Position numbers and translations under genes: made by a program. This document shows positions 8,293 through 17,287 of a stretch of DNA of 64,000 bases, piece after piece. Source of the stretch: an uncultured Roseovarius sp. (GTDB lineage Bacteria; Pseudomonadota; Alphaproteobacteria; Rhodobacterales; Rhodobacteraceae). Where the stretch lies: NCBI RefSeq assembly GCF_913057115.1, contig NZ_CAJXNN010000001.1:1-64000 (forward strand), given 5' to 3'. Under the pieces are notes generated by a model that did no database searches, was not told the origin of the DNA, and was given only the letters and a program-made list of their open reading frames with translations. The stretch's first letter is position 1; every line of letters starts with the position of its first letter.

Positions 8293-9342
8293 TCAGCCCT
8301 TGTTGCCCCGTGCCGCCGCCATGCTGCGCAGGTAACTGCGCAGCGCCTCCGGGCTGGGTGGGGTGCTGTTGATTGTCAGGCCCAATTGCCAGTGAAAGCG
8401 GGTTTCTTCAACATCCTGCATGATGTCGGCCAAGCGGCGTTGATGCGCGGCCACGGTGGCCTCGTGGCAGGCGCGGACATCCGGCAGGGTCATCAGGTCT
8501 TCCAGCATGGCACGGGTGGCGGGCAGCATGGCGTCGATGCGGGTTTCCTCGACCGTGTTCCAGTTCCTTTCCACCCAGTAGCCCACGTCGATGGGTTTTT
8601 GCATGTGATTGGGCAGGCCGCGGTGGCGCTTGACCATGAATTCATCGCGCGAGCGCAGGGAATAATGGTTCAACTCGGCCAAAGGGGCATGGGCCTTCGC
8701 GTGGTTGTAAAGCGTGATCATCTCGTCGTTTTGTACGAAGCTGTCGGGCAGGCGCTCGCCCCAGGCACTGAGCCAGACCGCATCGCGGCGCGGTTTGCGG
8801 CGGGGCCGGTGGACCCCGAGTTTCTGGAAGGCCTTGGGGCGCATCAGCGATTTGAAAAGATGCGCCATGGGAAATTGCAAATCGCGGGGGGCGGCGCGGC
8901 GGAACCGTTCAGGCGTGAGGGCCGGATCATAGCCTGCCTGCCCGTCCGAGCCGAAAAGCCGCCACGGGATGGCCACGGCATCGGCCTTGCCGCCCTGCCC
9001 TTGCACTTGCTCCATGACCCCCGGAAGGTCGCCAAAGGCGGGATCGAGTGACAGGAATTCATCACAGTCGAAGACCATGACCCAATCGGCCCCGGCCACG
9101 AGCGGATGATCGCCCGCCAGCCTGAGCGCCTGCCATTGCACGGATTTGCGCCCCTTCGGCGCAAAGCGCAGATGGGTCACACGCCCCGAGGCCTGCAAGG
9201 CATCCAAAAGCGCATCGCTGCCATCGGTGCAATCGTGGGTGAGCACGAGAATATGATCCAACCCCGCCGCCAGATGATGCGCCACCCATTCCACCGCATA
9301 GGGGCCGTCATCGCGTAAACATGTGACACCCAGAACTGTCAT
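8293..9342 (-). CDS. GT2-like glycosyltransferase (Glyco_tranf_2_4 type)
   Basis: 349 residues. The N-terminal start 'VTCLRDDGPYAVEWVAHH' is the hallmark of this family, followed by 'LVLTHDCTDGSDALLDAL', the nucleotide-sugar and metal binding motif 'FDCDEF' near residue 92, and the conserved 'GVHRPR' and 'LNHYSLRSRDEF'. No signal peptide or membrane segment, so a cytoplasmic transferase. It is the first gene of a two-gene unit with the 749-residue transferase. Confidence 0.85.
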   Translation of the reverse strand: MTVLGVTCLRDDGPYAVEWVAHHLAAGLDHILVLTHDCTDGSDALLDALQASGRVTHLRFAPKGRKSVQWQALRLAGDHPLVAGADWVMVFDCDEFLSLDPAFGDLPGVMEQVQGQGGKADAVAIPWRLFGSDGQAGYDPALTPERFRRAAPRDLQFPMAHLFKSLMRPKAFQKLGVHRPRRKPRRDAVWLSAWGERLPDSFVQNDEMITLYNHAKAHAPLAELNHYSLRSRDEFMVKRHRGLPNHMQKPIDVGYWVERNWNTVEETRIDAMLPATRAMLEDLMTLPDVRACHEATVAAHQRRLADIMQDVEETRFHWQLGLTINSTPPSPEALRSYLRSMAAARGNKG

Positions 9343-9698
9343 ACCCTGCCCGATACCGCCTTTTGATTATGCCCGGATTACCATGACTATCATGCCCTGG
9401 CCATCTTCACGCAAGAGCCGGTCACTGACACGGGGGCAACATAACCCGCCGCTGTTGCACGAAGTCAGGCACCACACTGGGCGGCGTGCATGTCATGAGC
9501 TTGCAAAGAAGGCAATCGGGCAGCCAAAACAGGGCAGATCACCATGAAGAAAGCAATCGCCTTGCAAGCCGCCCCAGGGCGGAACAGGTGTGGCTTACCG
9601 GCTGACCGGGGGCCGCAAACTGATATCCGCAAAAGGCTTTGCACACCCGTTGATCGTAACAGTATGGCACCAAGGCTTTTTCAGGTCGCTTTGACCGA
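9343..9698. other. Intergenic region, no gene seen
   Basis: About 356 bp between two minus-strand glycosyltransferase genes. The short ORFs across it (9323-9547, 9544-9834, 9539-9760) lack family resemblance and a convincing ribosome-binding site. It presumably holds the promoter of the 8293-9342 gene, but I cannot point to clear -35 and -10 boxes. Confidence 0.5.
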
Positions 9699-10706
9699 TT
9701 ACGCCGATTTCGCCAGTTGCACGGCCGGAACGCCCTGTTCGAGGCTGGCGCGCAGGGCATTTGTCAGTTCGTCGAGTTCGGGGTCCATCAGGATCGACGC
9801 GGCCTTGCGCTGGTGCCATTCGACGGCCCTCTGATGCAACTCGCCAAGCACCGGGTCGGATTTCAGGTCAGCGGCGAGTTTTTCGCTGGCGCTTTGGTAA
9901 CGTTCGATGGAGGTGTCTTTTTCATCGTTCAAATTGAACCTGTCCCAATAGTCCATGCCCAGCACATGGTGGGAATGGTTGGCCCGGCCACGGGCGCGTT
10001 TGACAAGGTAGCTTTCCATCGAGCGCAGCGCATAGTGGTTGACCTGTGCGCCAGTGAAAAGCGGAGGGTTGTCGGTGCGTTCACCGTTTACGATATAGTC
10101 ATCGCCGCCCGGCAGGACGCGTTTTGTGGTTTCGATATGGTCCTCGAGGGACACCGGCGCATGCAATCCCATGCGCTGGAACTTGTGTTGATTGGTATAA
10201 AGGGATTTTACGAATTTGCCGGTCTTGGGGCGCTCCTCGGCGTCCCATTCAAATTCTCCCATGGTGAATTGTCGGGTCACTGGCGTATCGGTGAATTTCT
10301 CGATTCCGTCAGGGCCGAAAATGCGCCACGGCACCGAGATCACATCGGCATCCGCACCGGAGCCTTCGACAAGCGCCTGAACCGATCCGTCACCCATATG
10401 GATGTTGAGGTATTCGTCCACATCACAGACAAAGACCCATTTCGCGTCCATCACGATGTCATAGCGCCGGGAGGCCTGTCTCAGGGCAGAGCGGTGAATG
10501 CCGCCCCCACGGACAATCGTATTGTGCTGAGTGACAAGCCCCAATTCCTGCAATCTCAGAAGGATTTCGACCGTGGGATCGGTGCAGTCGTTGGTGCAGA
10601 CCAGAATATGGTCGAACCCAAGGGTTTTATAATGAGCCACCCAATCAATGATATAGGGGCCTTCGTTCTTCATCGTTGATACAACGGTATAGGTCTCTTT
10701 ATCCAT
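9699..10706 (-). CDS. GT2-like glycosyltransferase (Glyco_tranf_2_4 type)
   Basis: 335 residues, clearly paralogous to the two transferases downstream: N-terminal 'VVSTMKNEGPYIIDWVAHYK', then 'LVCTNDCTDPT', the acidic motif 'CDVDEYLNIHMGDG' near residue 93, 'GLHAPVS' and 'VNHYALRSMESYLVKRARGR'. A cytoplasmic enzyme predicted to add a sugar to a surface glycan or lipid carrier. 114 bp separate it from the upstream fusion gene, on the same strand. Confidence 0.87.
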   Translation of the reverse strand: MDKETYTVVSTMKNEGPYIIDWVAHYKTLGFDHILVCTNDCTDPTVEILLRLQELGLVTQHNTIVRGGGIHRSALRQASRRYDIVMDAKWVFVCDVDEYLNIHMGDGSVQALVEGSGADADVISVPWRIFGPDGIEKFTDTPVTRQFTMGEFEWDAEERPKTGKFVKSLYTNQHKFQRMGLHAPVSLEDHIETTKRVLPGGDDYIVNGERTDNPPLFTGAQVNHYALRSMESYLVKRARGRANHSHHVLGMDYWDRFNLNDEKDTSIERYQSASEKLAADLKSDPVLGELHQRAVEWHQRKAASILMDPELDELTNALRASLEQGVPAVQLAKSA

Positions 10707-10820
10707 TTGTGTGCCCTAGGTTTGGCGGCATCTTCGGCCGGTGTTTCTCATTTTGACAACGGCATGGTTGTCGAGGTTTTGCCAAGACTTGACTTCATTC
10801 GTGCCCGGCGTGGCGGTGAT

Positions 10821-13034
10821 CTACTTGTTTTGCAAGGCTTGCAGACCAAGGCGGACCTTGCGGTTGTCATTATGGGCGAGGATGTATTCGCCCAGACGTT
10901 TGGCGAGTTGGGTATGATCCTTGTCCACGGCACGCGAAAAAAGCTCGCGTTGGTACCGCGGGAAGGTCTTACGGGTGCGCAGCATCTGGTAGTAGTCCTG
11001 CGAGGTCAGTGTGCCTGACAGCGCCCCAAGGATGATGGGAGTAAGGATTCCCATCTGGTTGAGAGAAGAGCCAAGCCGATGCCCCAGAAGCGGTGCGCGC
11101 AGGCGTTCGACATTGTCATGCTCGAACCGCGCGACATGGCCGGAATCCAACGGCTCGTAGGGATCATAGAGGATGTAGACCTTGTTGGCGGCAGCGGAGG
11201 CTTGCGCGGCATCGCCATAGGGGCCGGTAAAGTCGCGATCCCATGCCACCTTGTAGCGGGTCTCCCAAGGCACGATGGATTTATCCAGCGTGGTTTGCGG
11301 ACTGATGGCCACCACATCCGCCCCCGGCGCGGCGGCGGAAAAGGCGCAGGCCGCATAGCCGCCCATGGACGCGCCGTAAAACACCACCCGTTTGAAGCGG
11401 TTGAAAAAGCCGCTGTCGCGTAACTCATCAAATTGTTCGGAGACCCAAGGATTGCGATACCACGTCCAGCCGCCGGCCAGCACGCCCAGCATCGACCACC
11501 CCTGTTCCTTGATAAAAGAATAGCCCCAGGGCCGCCTGTCATCGCGTTTGTTCATGGTGATATCGAGGTTATCGAAAGTCACCACAAGCGTGTCGTCGCT
11601 ACGCGGCATGAACAGGAAAGAATGGCCTTCGGGACCGGGGCGATAGAACCCGTCGTCGCCCGCAAGCCGAGTGGCGATGTCATCCCACGCGGCATCATCG
11701 CCGCCTTCGGGCGGTTTGGGGGTGACCATGACACGGATGACGGGTTTGCCGTCTTCTTCGCGCGTCGAAAGCTGTTCGTTGGTCCCGTAGTTCTTCAGGA
11801 GGGGAAAACCGCCCGAGCCTTTCTTGATGTCCATGAACACCCGGCTGTCGGAATGCAGGCAGCGGTCGTAAATCCTGTTCAACCGGCGGATGCGATAGTT
11901 GCAGCCAAACCCATCGAGATTGCACAGCACATCCACCGGGCGCAGGTCTTTTTCGTTTCGGATCACGCGAATGCGGTCGGACTCAACCCCGTTGCTTTGA
12001 AGAAAGGCACAGTAATCGGCGATCCAAGGCTGCGGGTCGTTGCCGAATTCGCCGGACCTGTCCACGTCAAACAGTTGAACGTCACAGTCGTGTTGGTGGT
12101 GCAGGGACAGAATGAAACTGCCCGCCGCCCCGGTCATGTCGGCGACGGTGGTCACTTCATCCAGATCAAGGTGATCGACCAGCGCACCATCGAACGTCGC
12201 ATTGCCACGGCCCTTGATCGGCGCAAGCGCGGGTTCGATGCCGTGCTCTTGCACCAGCTTGTCAAGGTACGACCCTTGCGGCGCCAACCCGTGATGCTTG
12301 TTTCCAAGCTGCTTCTTGTTCGAGGCCCAAAGGTGCAGGGCGGTGGTTTCATCGGTGATCAGCCCCTCGGCGATCGACGCACGGCGCAGGAATTTCGTTC
12401 GATCCCGGAAGGTGATGGGATAGAAGGCATCAAGCGGCTGCACCTTATCCTCAAGCCCCAGCGCATGGGCATAGTGGGTCACCATCATCGGCCCCCAGAC
12501 GCCCCAAGGCTGCCCGGTGATATGGACGGGCTTGCCGGCCTTGGCCTTTCTCTCGAATTCCTTTTGCTTCGATTTCGGCAGGAAGGGCGCGATGGAGTAG
12601 CGATCGGAGGTGAAATCCAGCATTTGCGAGAGCATCTCGCTGTCATGTGGCAGGCCGAGCACGGCGTTGTTGACGCGATGTTCGCCCGGCAGTTCGTAGC
12701 CCATGACATAGTCGCTGTCATAGTCCATGGGCCGGTGGCAATAGACATCGGTATCGATCCAGATCATGCCGGGGCATTGGTGGATCATGTGCAGGCGGAA
12801 CCAATCGGCAAAGAGCGCGAAACTGTTCTTTTGCTCGTACTTGATGAAATCGTCGGTATCTATGATCTCGCGCCCGTCGCGGCGGATCACGCCTTCGGGG
12901 ACATTGGGGATGTCCTCATAGCTGAACAGGGTGATCTTTTGGCCCTTGTCGACAAAGGATTTCAGGCAAAGCTGTTCCAGCCAACTGAGTGGACCGCCGA
13001 TCCAAAGGGTACCTACCTCACGCTCTCGCGCCAT
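10821..13034 (-). CDS. Three-domain protein: sugar transferase, Rossmann (methyltransferase-like), alpha/beta hydrolase
   Basis: 737 residues in apparently three parts. Residues 1-260 resemble DXD-containing glycosyltransferases of the Gly_transf_sug group ('IGGPLSWLEQLCLKSF', 'MIWIDTDVYCHRP'). Residues about 290-420 look like a Rossmann domain related to SAM-dependent methyltransferases ('VADMTGAAGSFILSL', 'DVQLFDVDRSGEF'). The C-terminal third has an alpha/beta-hydrolase nucleophile elbow, 'VVFYGASMGGYAACAF' (about residue 555), with a plausible acid ('YDPYEPLD') and histidine ('LLGHRLGSS'). It starts the glycan locus; substrates unknown. Domain boundaries are my estimate. Confidence 0.7.
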   Translation of the reverse strand: MAREREVGTLWIGGPLSWLEQLCLKSFVDKGQKITLFSYEDIPNVPEGVIRRDGREIIDTDDFIKYEQKNSFALFADWFRLHMIHQCPGMIWIDTDVYCHRPMDYDSDYVMGYELPGEHRVNNAVLGLPHDSEMLSQMLDFTSDRYSIAPFLPKSKQKEFERKAKAGKPVHITGQPWGVWGPMMVTHYAHALGLEDKVQPLDAFYPITFRDRTKFLRRASIAEGLITDETTALHLWASNKKQLGNKHHGLAPQGSYLDKLVQEHGIEPALAPIKGRGNATFDGALVDHLDLDEVTTVADMTGAAGSFILSLHHQHDCDVQLFDVDRSGEFGNDPQPWIADYCAFLQSNGVESDRIRVIRNEKDLRPVDVLCNLDGFGCNYRIRRLNRIYDRCLHSDSRVFMDIKKGSGGFPLLKNYGTNEQLSTREEDGKPVIRVMVTPKPPEGGDDAAWDDIATRLAGDDGFYRPGPEGHSFLFMPRSDDTLVVTFDNLDITMNKRDDRRPWGYSFIKEQGWSMLGVLAGGWTWYRNPWVSEQFDELRDSGFFNRFKRVVFYGASMGGYAACAFSAAAPGADVVAISPQTTLDKSIVPWETRYKVAWDRDFTGPYGDAAQASAAANKVYILYDPYEPLDSGHVARFEHDNVERLRAPLLGHRLGSSLNQMGILTPIILGALSGTLTSQDYYQMLRTRKTFPRYQRELFSRAVDKDHTQLAKRLGEYILAHNDNRKVRLGLQALQNK

Positions 13035-13262
13035 ACTCGATCCTCGATGCTTGCCACCTGTGCCCGCACAAGCGCGTGCAACAGGCGGTGCAAAGGATGG
13101 AATTCCCCCGACCCGAATATCTCATAGATGCCTGCCCACGTTTTGCCTGTCGGGTTCGATGACCCGTTTTGTTGTTTGTTGGCATAGTGGCAAAAACTTG
13201 CCGTTTCGTCACCATGTAATATGGCAGGCGGCGCAAAGCGTGGGTTTCAGGCCACGCGCAGG

Positions 13263-13589
13263 TTATCCCGCGCGGTTGCGCTCCAGCTCCGCGCGCAGTT
13301 GCTCGGCCTCGTGGCGGGCTTCGCGAAGGCCGTCCATGGTGGCCGAAAGCTCGGCCTCGGTCTGCGAAATCTGGTTGGTCAGCTCGGCCTCGCGCTGTTG
13401 CAGGTAGGTGATCGCCTGATCGCGGGTTTCTTCGGCCTCGTGCAGTTCCTGCGCCATTTTCTCAAGCTCTTCCACGTCGGAGCCGGATACGCGGATAAAC
13501 CGATGCACGAGCCAGTTCGCAAACCAGCCCATGCAAAAGGCCACGAACAGAACGATGGCCGTGGCGATAATAAATTCAGTTCTGTTCAT
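13263..13589 (-). CDS. Membrane-anchored coiled-coil protein
   Basis: 108 residues: one N-terminal transmembrane helix ('FIIATAIVLFVAFCMGWFANWLV') followed by a long charged heptad-rich region from residue 38 to the end, predicted coiled coil. Its first 14 nt overlap the end of the OmpA-family gene, so it is probably translated from the same transcript. I recognise no named family. It may be a structural partner of the OmpA-like protein. Confidence 0.75.
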   Translation of the reverse strand: MNRTEFIIATAIVLFVAFCMGWFANWLVHRFIRVSGSDVEELEKMAQELHEAEETRDQAITYLQQREAELTNQISQTEAELSATMDGLREARHEAEQLRAELERNRAG

Positions 13590-15492
13590 CTTCGGTGCCT
13601 TCCTGATCCCCGGCTTCGCCTGCCTCGTCTATATTTTCGATAGGTTTCTCAAGGCTTTCAAGGGTTGTTTCCTGTGGCTTGATCGGTTCGGGGCGGATCA
13701 GTTTGAATTCGATCCGGCGGTTGGCCTCACGGCCTTCCTCGGTGCCATTGTCGGCAATCGGGTCGCTTTCGCCATAGCCCTTGGCGGTAAAGGATGAGGT
13801 CAGCACACGCCGCAGGCGCAATTCATTGAGAACCGCGCGCGCCCGCGCTTGGCTCAATCGTTCGTTCATGACTTCGCGGCCCTGGCTGTCGGTGTGACCT
13901 TGGATTTCCATCCGTATCTCGCCACACTCGTTCAGGATGTCGGCGATACGGTCCATGATGGCCGCGCCATTGGCATCGATATTGGCCGAACCCGGCTCGA
14001 AATTGATCTTGTCGTCGGCCTGCACCTCGGCGATGCGCGCCTCGCATTCCTCGGGCGTCGGAATGCTGGCCACCGGATCGAGTTCTTCCTTGTAAGTCAC
14101 GTCGATCGAAAACTGGTTGCGTTCACCCAGCTTGTCCGACAGGAACCCGGCGATCTTTGCCTTGGCGTCCAACTGGCCGGTGTTGCCCGACACCGAAAGC
14201 TCCTCGGGCCGGACGATGACCGCGCCGTTCGACAGGTAAGACAAGGTCTCTAGCCCGGTCAGCACCCGCAGGGACCAGTTGTCGGGCAAGTCCTCGGCCA
14301 CGCGCGCCGTGCTGTGTACCGCGTCCGAGGTGAACCGCGCCTTGGCAAAGCTGTTGACGGTTTCGCGGGTCACTTCGCTATCCACACGACCGCGGATCTG
14401 AACCAGACCCTCGGGCGAAAGCGTCGCCACGAATTCCGGCGTCACCTGCGTGTCATCCTCGGGCTTGGGCAGGACGGCGTGCAATGCGAAGACTTCGGGC
14501 AAAGAGGTCTCAAGCTGCCCCACGATATCGTCGAAAGCCGCCTGCGGCGTGCCTTCGGCGGCGACAAGTGAAATATCCGCATCCGAAAACGTCACACTTC
14601 CGCCGCCCAATTTGCCCAGGGCGGCGATGGATTGTTCCACCGCACGCGCCCATTTGGGCGAGGGGACGCCAAGGCCGATTGTACAGGCTGTCTTTTCTGT
14701 CAGGCCCACCTCGCTCGCCGCGCGCAGAATGCGGTTGCGCGCCTCTTCGGTATCGGCCGAGCAGGCATCGAACCGAGGGGTGCCGCCCTCGATCAGGAAG
14801 CGCAGGGTAAAGGGCGTGATCACCGGACGCGGCGACGAGATATCCAGGCCAAGGCGCACATCATCCGGCACCCGGCGCGCCAGTTCGGTTTCGATACGCC
14901 GCTTGTCTTTTTCAGAATCGGCCATGGCGGTGATCATCACCCGCTCGGCATCGACGGAAATTTTCGCCCGTTGCAACTGCGCCAGGGACCGCACCGCATA
15001 ATCCAGAGCCGCTTGCCATGTTTCAGGCTGCGGGTAATCAGCGGCTTCCAACAGGTCGATCACCTCGCCTTCGTCGGTCTGCTCGGCAATCCCGGCAACA
15101 AGGTCTTCCCGGTCGGTGTTGGCCGGAACAAGACCGATAAGCGAAATGCCACTGCCGTTGCGCAGCATCTCGACGGAAAACCGTGGCGGCGCGATTTTGC
15201 TGGTATCTTCGACGAGCATTTGGTCGATCACCCGGGCCGCGTCGACGACCTTGCCCGCCACTGTCAAGGCCTTGAAACGCAGGGCTTCACTGGGCGCGGT
15301 TCCTGCAAGAAATACCTGCAAACCGTTGGCATCAACCTCGGTCCAGGTCAGGTTTTCACTATCCAACTGCTCAAGCACCGCAGTGCGCGAGCCGTCTTCT
15401 ATGGCCGTGACGGCAAAGCGCGCCGCCAACAAGCACACGACTCCGGCGAAGAAGAACACGGCGACTATGGAAAAGAGTGAAGACAGGCGCAT
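13576..15492 (-). CDS. OmpA-family peptidoglycan-binding envelope protein
   Basis: 638 residues. An N-terminal membrane anchor (residues 7-28) is followed by repeated BON-like stretches, then a C-terminal OmpA/MotB domain with 'INFEPGSANIDANGAAIMDRIADIL' and the peptidoglycan-contacting 'IQGHTDSQGREVMNERLSQARARAV'. The tail is acidic and disordered. Much larger than a simple OmpA lipoprotein, it likely bridges the inner membrane and the cell wall. It overlaps the small coiled-coil gene downstream. Confidence 0.88.
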   Translation of the reverse strand: MRLSSLFSIVAVFFFAGVVCLLAARFAVTAIEDGSRTAVLEQLDSENLTWTEVDANGLQVFLAGTAPSEALRFKALTVAGKVVDAARVIDQMLVEDTSKIAPPRFSVEMLRNGSGISLIGLVPANTDREDLVAGIAEQTDEGEVIDLLEAADYPQPETWQAALDYAVRSLAQLQRAKISVDAERVMITAMADSEKDKRRIETELARRVPDDVRLGLDISSPRPVITPFTLRFLIEGGTPRFDACSADTEEARNRILRAASEVGLTEKTACTIGLGVPSPKWARAVEQSIAALGKLGGGSVTFSDADISLVAAEGTPQAAFDDIVGQLETSLPEVFALHAVLPKPEDDTQVTPEFVATLSPEGLVQIRGRVDSEVTRETVNSFAKARFTSDAVHSTARVAEDLPDNWSLRVLTGLETLSYLSNGAVIVRPEELSVSGNTGQLDAKAKIAGFLSDKLGERNQFSIDVTYKEELDPVASIPTPEECEARIAEVQADDKINFEPGSANIDANGAAIMDRIADILNECGEIRMEIQGHTDSQGREVMNERLSQARARAVLNELRLRRVLTSSFTAKGYGESDPIADNGTEEGREANRRIEFKLIRPEPIKPQETTLESLEKPIENIDEAGEAGDQEGTEDEQN

Positions 15493-15554
15493 GAACAGAA
15501 GGCCATTTGCTAAGTGGTCGGCTCGTATCTATGCCCTGCAAGGGGCAAGTGCAA

Positions 15555-16520
15555 TCACAGCAGAAGCGCGACGGCGAAAAACGGCAAGGGCAGCAACCCG
15601 GCATCCCGGTTCGACCTGAAAAGGTGCAGCAGGCGGTCATGGTCGCCAAGGTTCAGCTTGCGCATCTGCCAGAACATGTGCCAGCCCATCGCCCATGGCC
15701 CCAGAAGCGCCACGAGAAGGGCGGGAATGCTTCCTGCGATGGCCGCGAGAATCACCGCCATGGCCATAAGGGACACCGTGATCACCAAGAACCAAGACAG
15801 CCATTTGGGCGTGGCATCGCCAAACAGGCGCGCCGTGGATTTCACGCCAATGAGAGCGTCATCTTCCTTGTCTTGGTGGGCATAGATGGTGTCGTAAAAC
15901 AGCGTCCAGGCGATGCCCGCCATGTAAAGCACCACGGCGGGCCATTCCAACCGCCCGGTATGCGCCGTCCAGGCCAGCAAAGCGCCCCAGTTGAAGGCCA
16001 ACCCAAGGAAGACCTGGGGCCACCATGTGAACCGCTTGGCAAAAGGATAGATCGCCACCGGCAAAAGCGACAGCACGCCAAGGCCGATGGCCGCGATGTT
16101 GAAGGTCAGCAGAATGGCAAAGGCCACCAGCGCCTGTGCCACCAGCCACGCCAGCGCGCCTTTCACGGTGACTTGCCCCGAAGGAATGGGCCGCGAGGCG
16201 GTGCGCGCCACGCTGCCGTCGATATGCCGGTCGGTGATGTCGTTCCACGTGCAACCCGCCCCGCGCATCAGGAAGGCCCCGATGCCACAGCCCGCGAAAA
16301 TCCAAAGGTCGTGCCATGTCGCCCGGCCATCGTGCAGCATGGCCAGCAAAAGACCCCACCAGCAGGGCAGTAGCAAAAGCCAAGTGCCAATCGGCCGGTC
16401 CGCCCGCGACAGCCGCAGATAGGGGCGCGTGGCGGCGGGGGCCAGCCTGTCCACCCAATTGCCGCGATAGGCATCGGCGACTTGGCCCTTGTCCTCTGGC
16501 GTCTCGTTTGTGCCGGTCAT
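15555..16520 (-). CDS. ubiA: 4-hydroxybenzoate polyprenyltransferase
   Basis: UbiA attaches the polyprenyl chain to 4-hydroxybenzoate in ubiquinone synthesis at the inner membrane. The first aspartate-rich motif is present as 'GCTWNDITDRHID' and the second as 'YDTIYAHQDKEDD'; the chain has eight to nine hydrophobic helices and a usual length of 321 residues. Its start codon is only 11 bp from the divergent rsmE start, so both promoters must overlap coding DNA or the 11-bp gap. Confidence 0.96.
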   Translation of the reverse strand: MTGTNETPEDKGQVADAYRGNWVDRLAPAATRPYLRLSRADRPIGTWLLLLPCWWGLLLAMLHDGRATWHDLWIFAGCGIGAFLMRGAGCTWNDITDRHIDGSVARTASRPIPSGQVTVKGALAWLVAQALVAFAILLTFNIAAIGLGVLSLLPVAIYPFAKRFTWWPQVFLGLAFNWGALLAWTAHTGRLEWPAVVLYMAGIAWTLFYDTIYAHQDKEDDALIGVKSTARLFGDATPKWLSWFLVITVSLMAMAVILAAIAGSIPALLVALLGPWAMGWHMFWQMRKLNLGDHDRLLHLFRSNRDAGLLPLPFFAVALLL

Positions 16521-16531
16521 ATGGTGCCCCC

Positions 16532-17287
16532 ATGGCAGATACGAAGATCAGGCTTTATGTAGAGCAGCCCTTGGGGGAAGGGCAAACCATTCCTCTGAGC
16601 CGCGACCAGGCGCATTACCTTTTCGGGGTGATGCGACGCGGCGTGGGCGATGCTTTGGCGGTGTTCAACGGGCGCGACGGCGAATGGCGCGCAGTCGCGC
16701 GCGAAGCAGGCAAGCGTGGCGGCACGCTGGAGGTGGTTGAGCAGACCGCGCCGCAGCGCGATCCGCCCGACCTGTGGCTACTGTTTGCGCCGATCAAGAA
16801 GGCGCGCACCGATTTCATCGTCGAAAAAGCCGCCGAGATGGGCGCGGCGCGGATCATGCCGGTGCAGACCGAGTTCACCAATTCCGAACGCATCCGGCAG
16901 GACCGCCTGCAAGCCCACGCCGTTGAGGCTGCCGAACAATGCGGCGGAACATTTGTGCCAGAAGTCAGCGATTTGCAAAAACTGGATCGCGTCTTGGCAG
17001 ATTGGCCCGAGGATCGGCAGTTGATGTTCTGCGACGAAGGATTGGCCGGCGGCTCTTCAGCCCTGACGGGCTTCATCGCCCGCGAAGAGGGCCGAAAGGC
17101 CCGGCTGAGCGAACCTTGGGCGATCCTGATCGGCCCCGAAGGCGGGTTTTCCGAGGGTGAGCGCGCCCGGCTTCACGCCCTGCCCTTTGCCCATGCGGTC
17201 AGTCTTGGCCCGCGCATCCTGCGCGCCGATACCGCCGCCGTGGCGGCGCTGACGGTCTGGCAGCAAGCGCTTGGAGATTGGGCATGA
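16532..17287 (+). CDS. rsmE: 16S rRNA (uracil-1498-N3)-methyltransferase
   Basis: RsmE methylates U1498 in 16S rRNA. The SPOUT-fold motifs are visible: 'LLFAPIKKARTDFIVEKAAEMG', 'AEQCGGTFVPEV', 'ILIGPEGGFSEGE' and the knotted C-terminal 'LGPRILRADTAAVAAL'. The listed ORF extends upstream into ubiA; I chose the ATG at 16532 (MADTKIRLYVEQPL), giving 251 residues, typical for the family. The stop overlaps the next start as ATGA. Confidence 0.96.
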   Translation: MADTKIRLYVEQPLGEGQTIPLSRDQAHYLFGVMRRGVGDALAVFNGRDGEWRAVAREAGKRGGTLEVVEQTAPQRDPPDLWLLFAPIKKARTDFIVEKAAEMGAARIMPVQTEFTNSERIRQDRLQAHAVEAAEQCGGTFVPEVSDLQKLDRVLADWPEDRQLMFCDEGLAGGSSALTGFIAREEGRKARLSEPWAILIGPEGGFSEGERARLHALPFAHAVSLGPRILRADTAAVAALTVWQQALGDWA

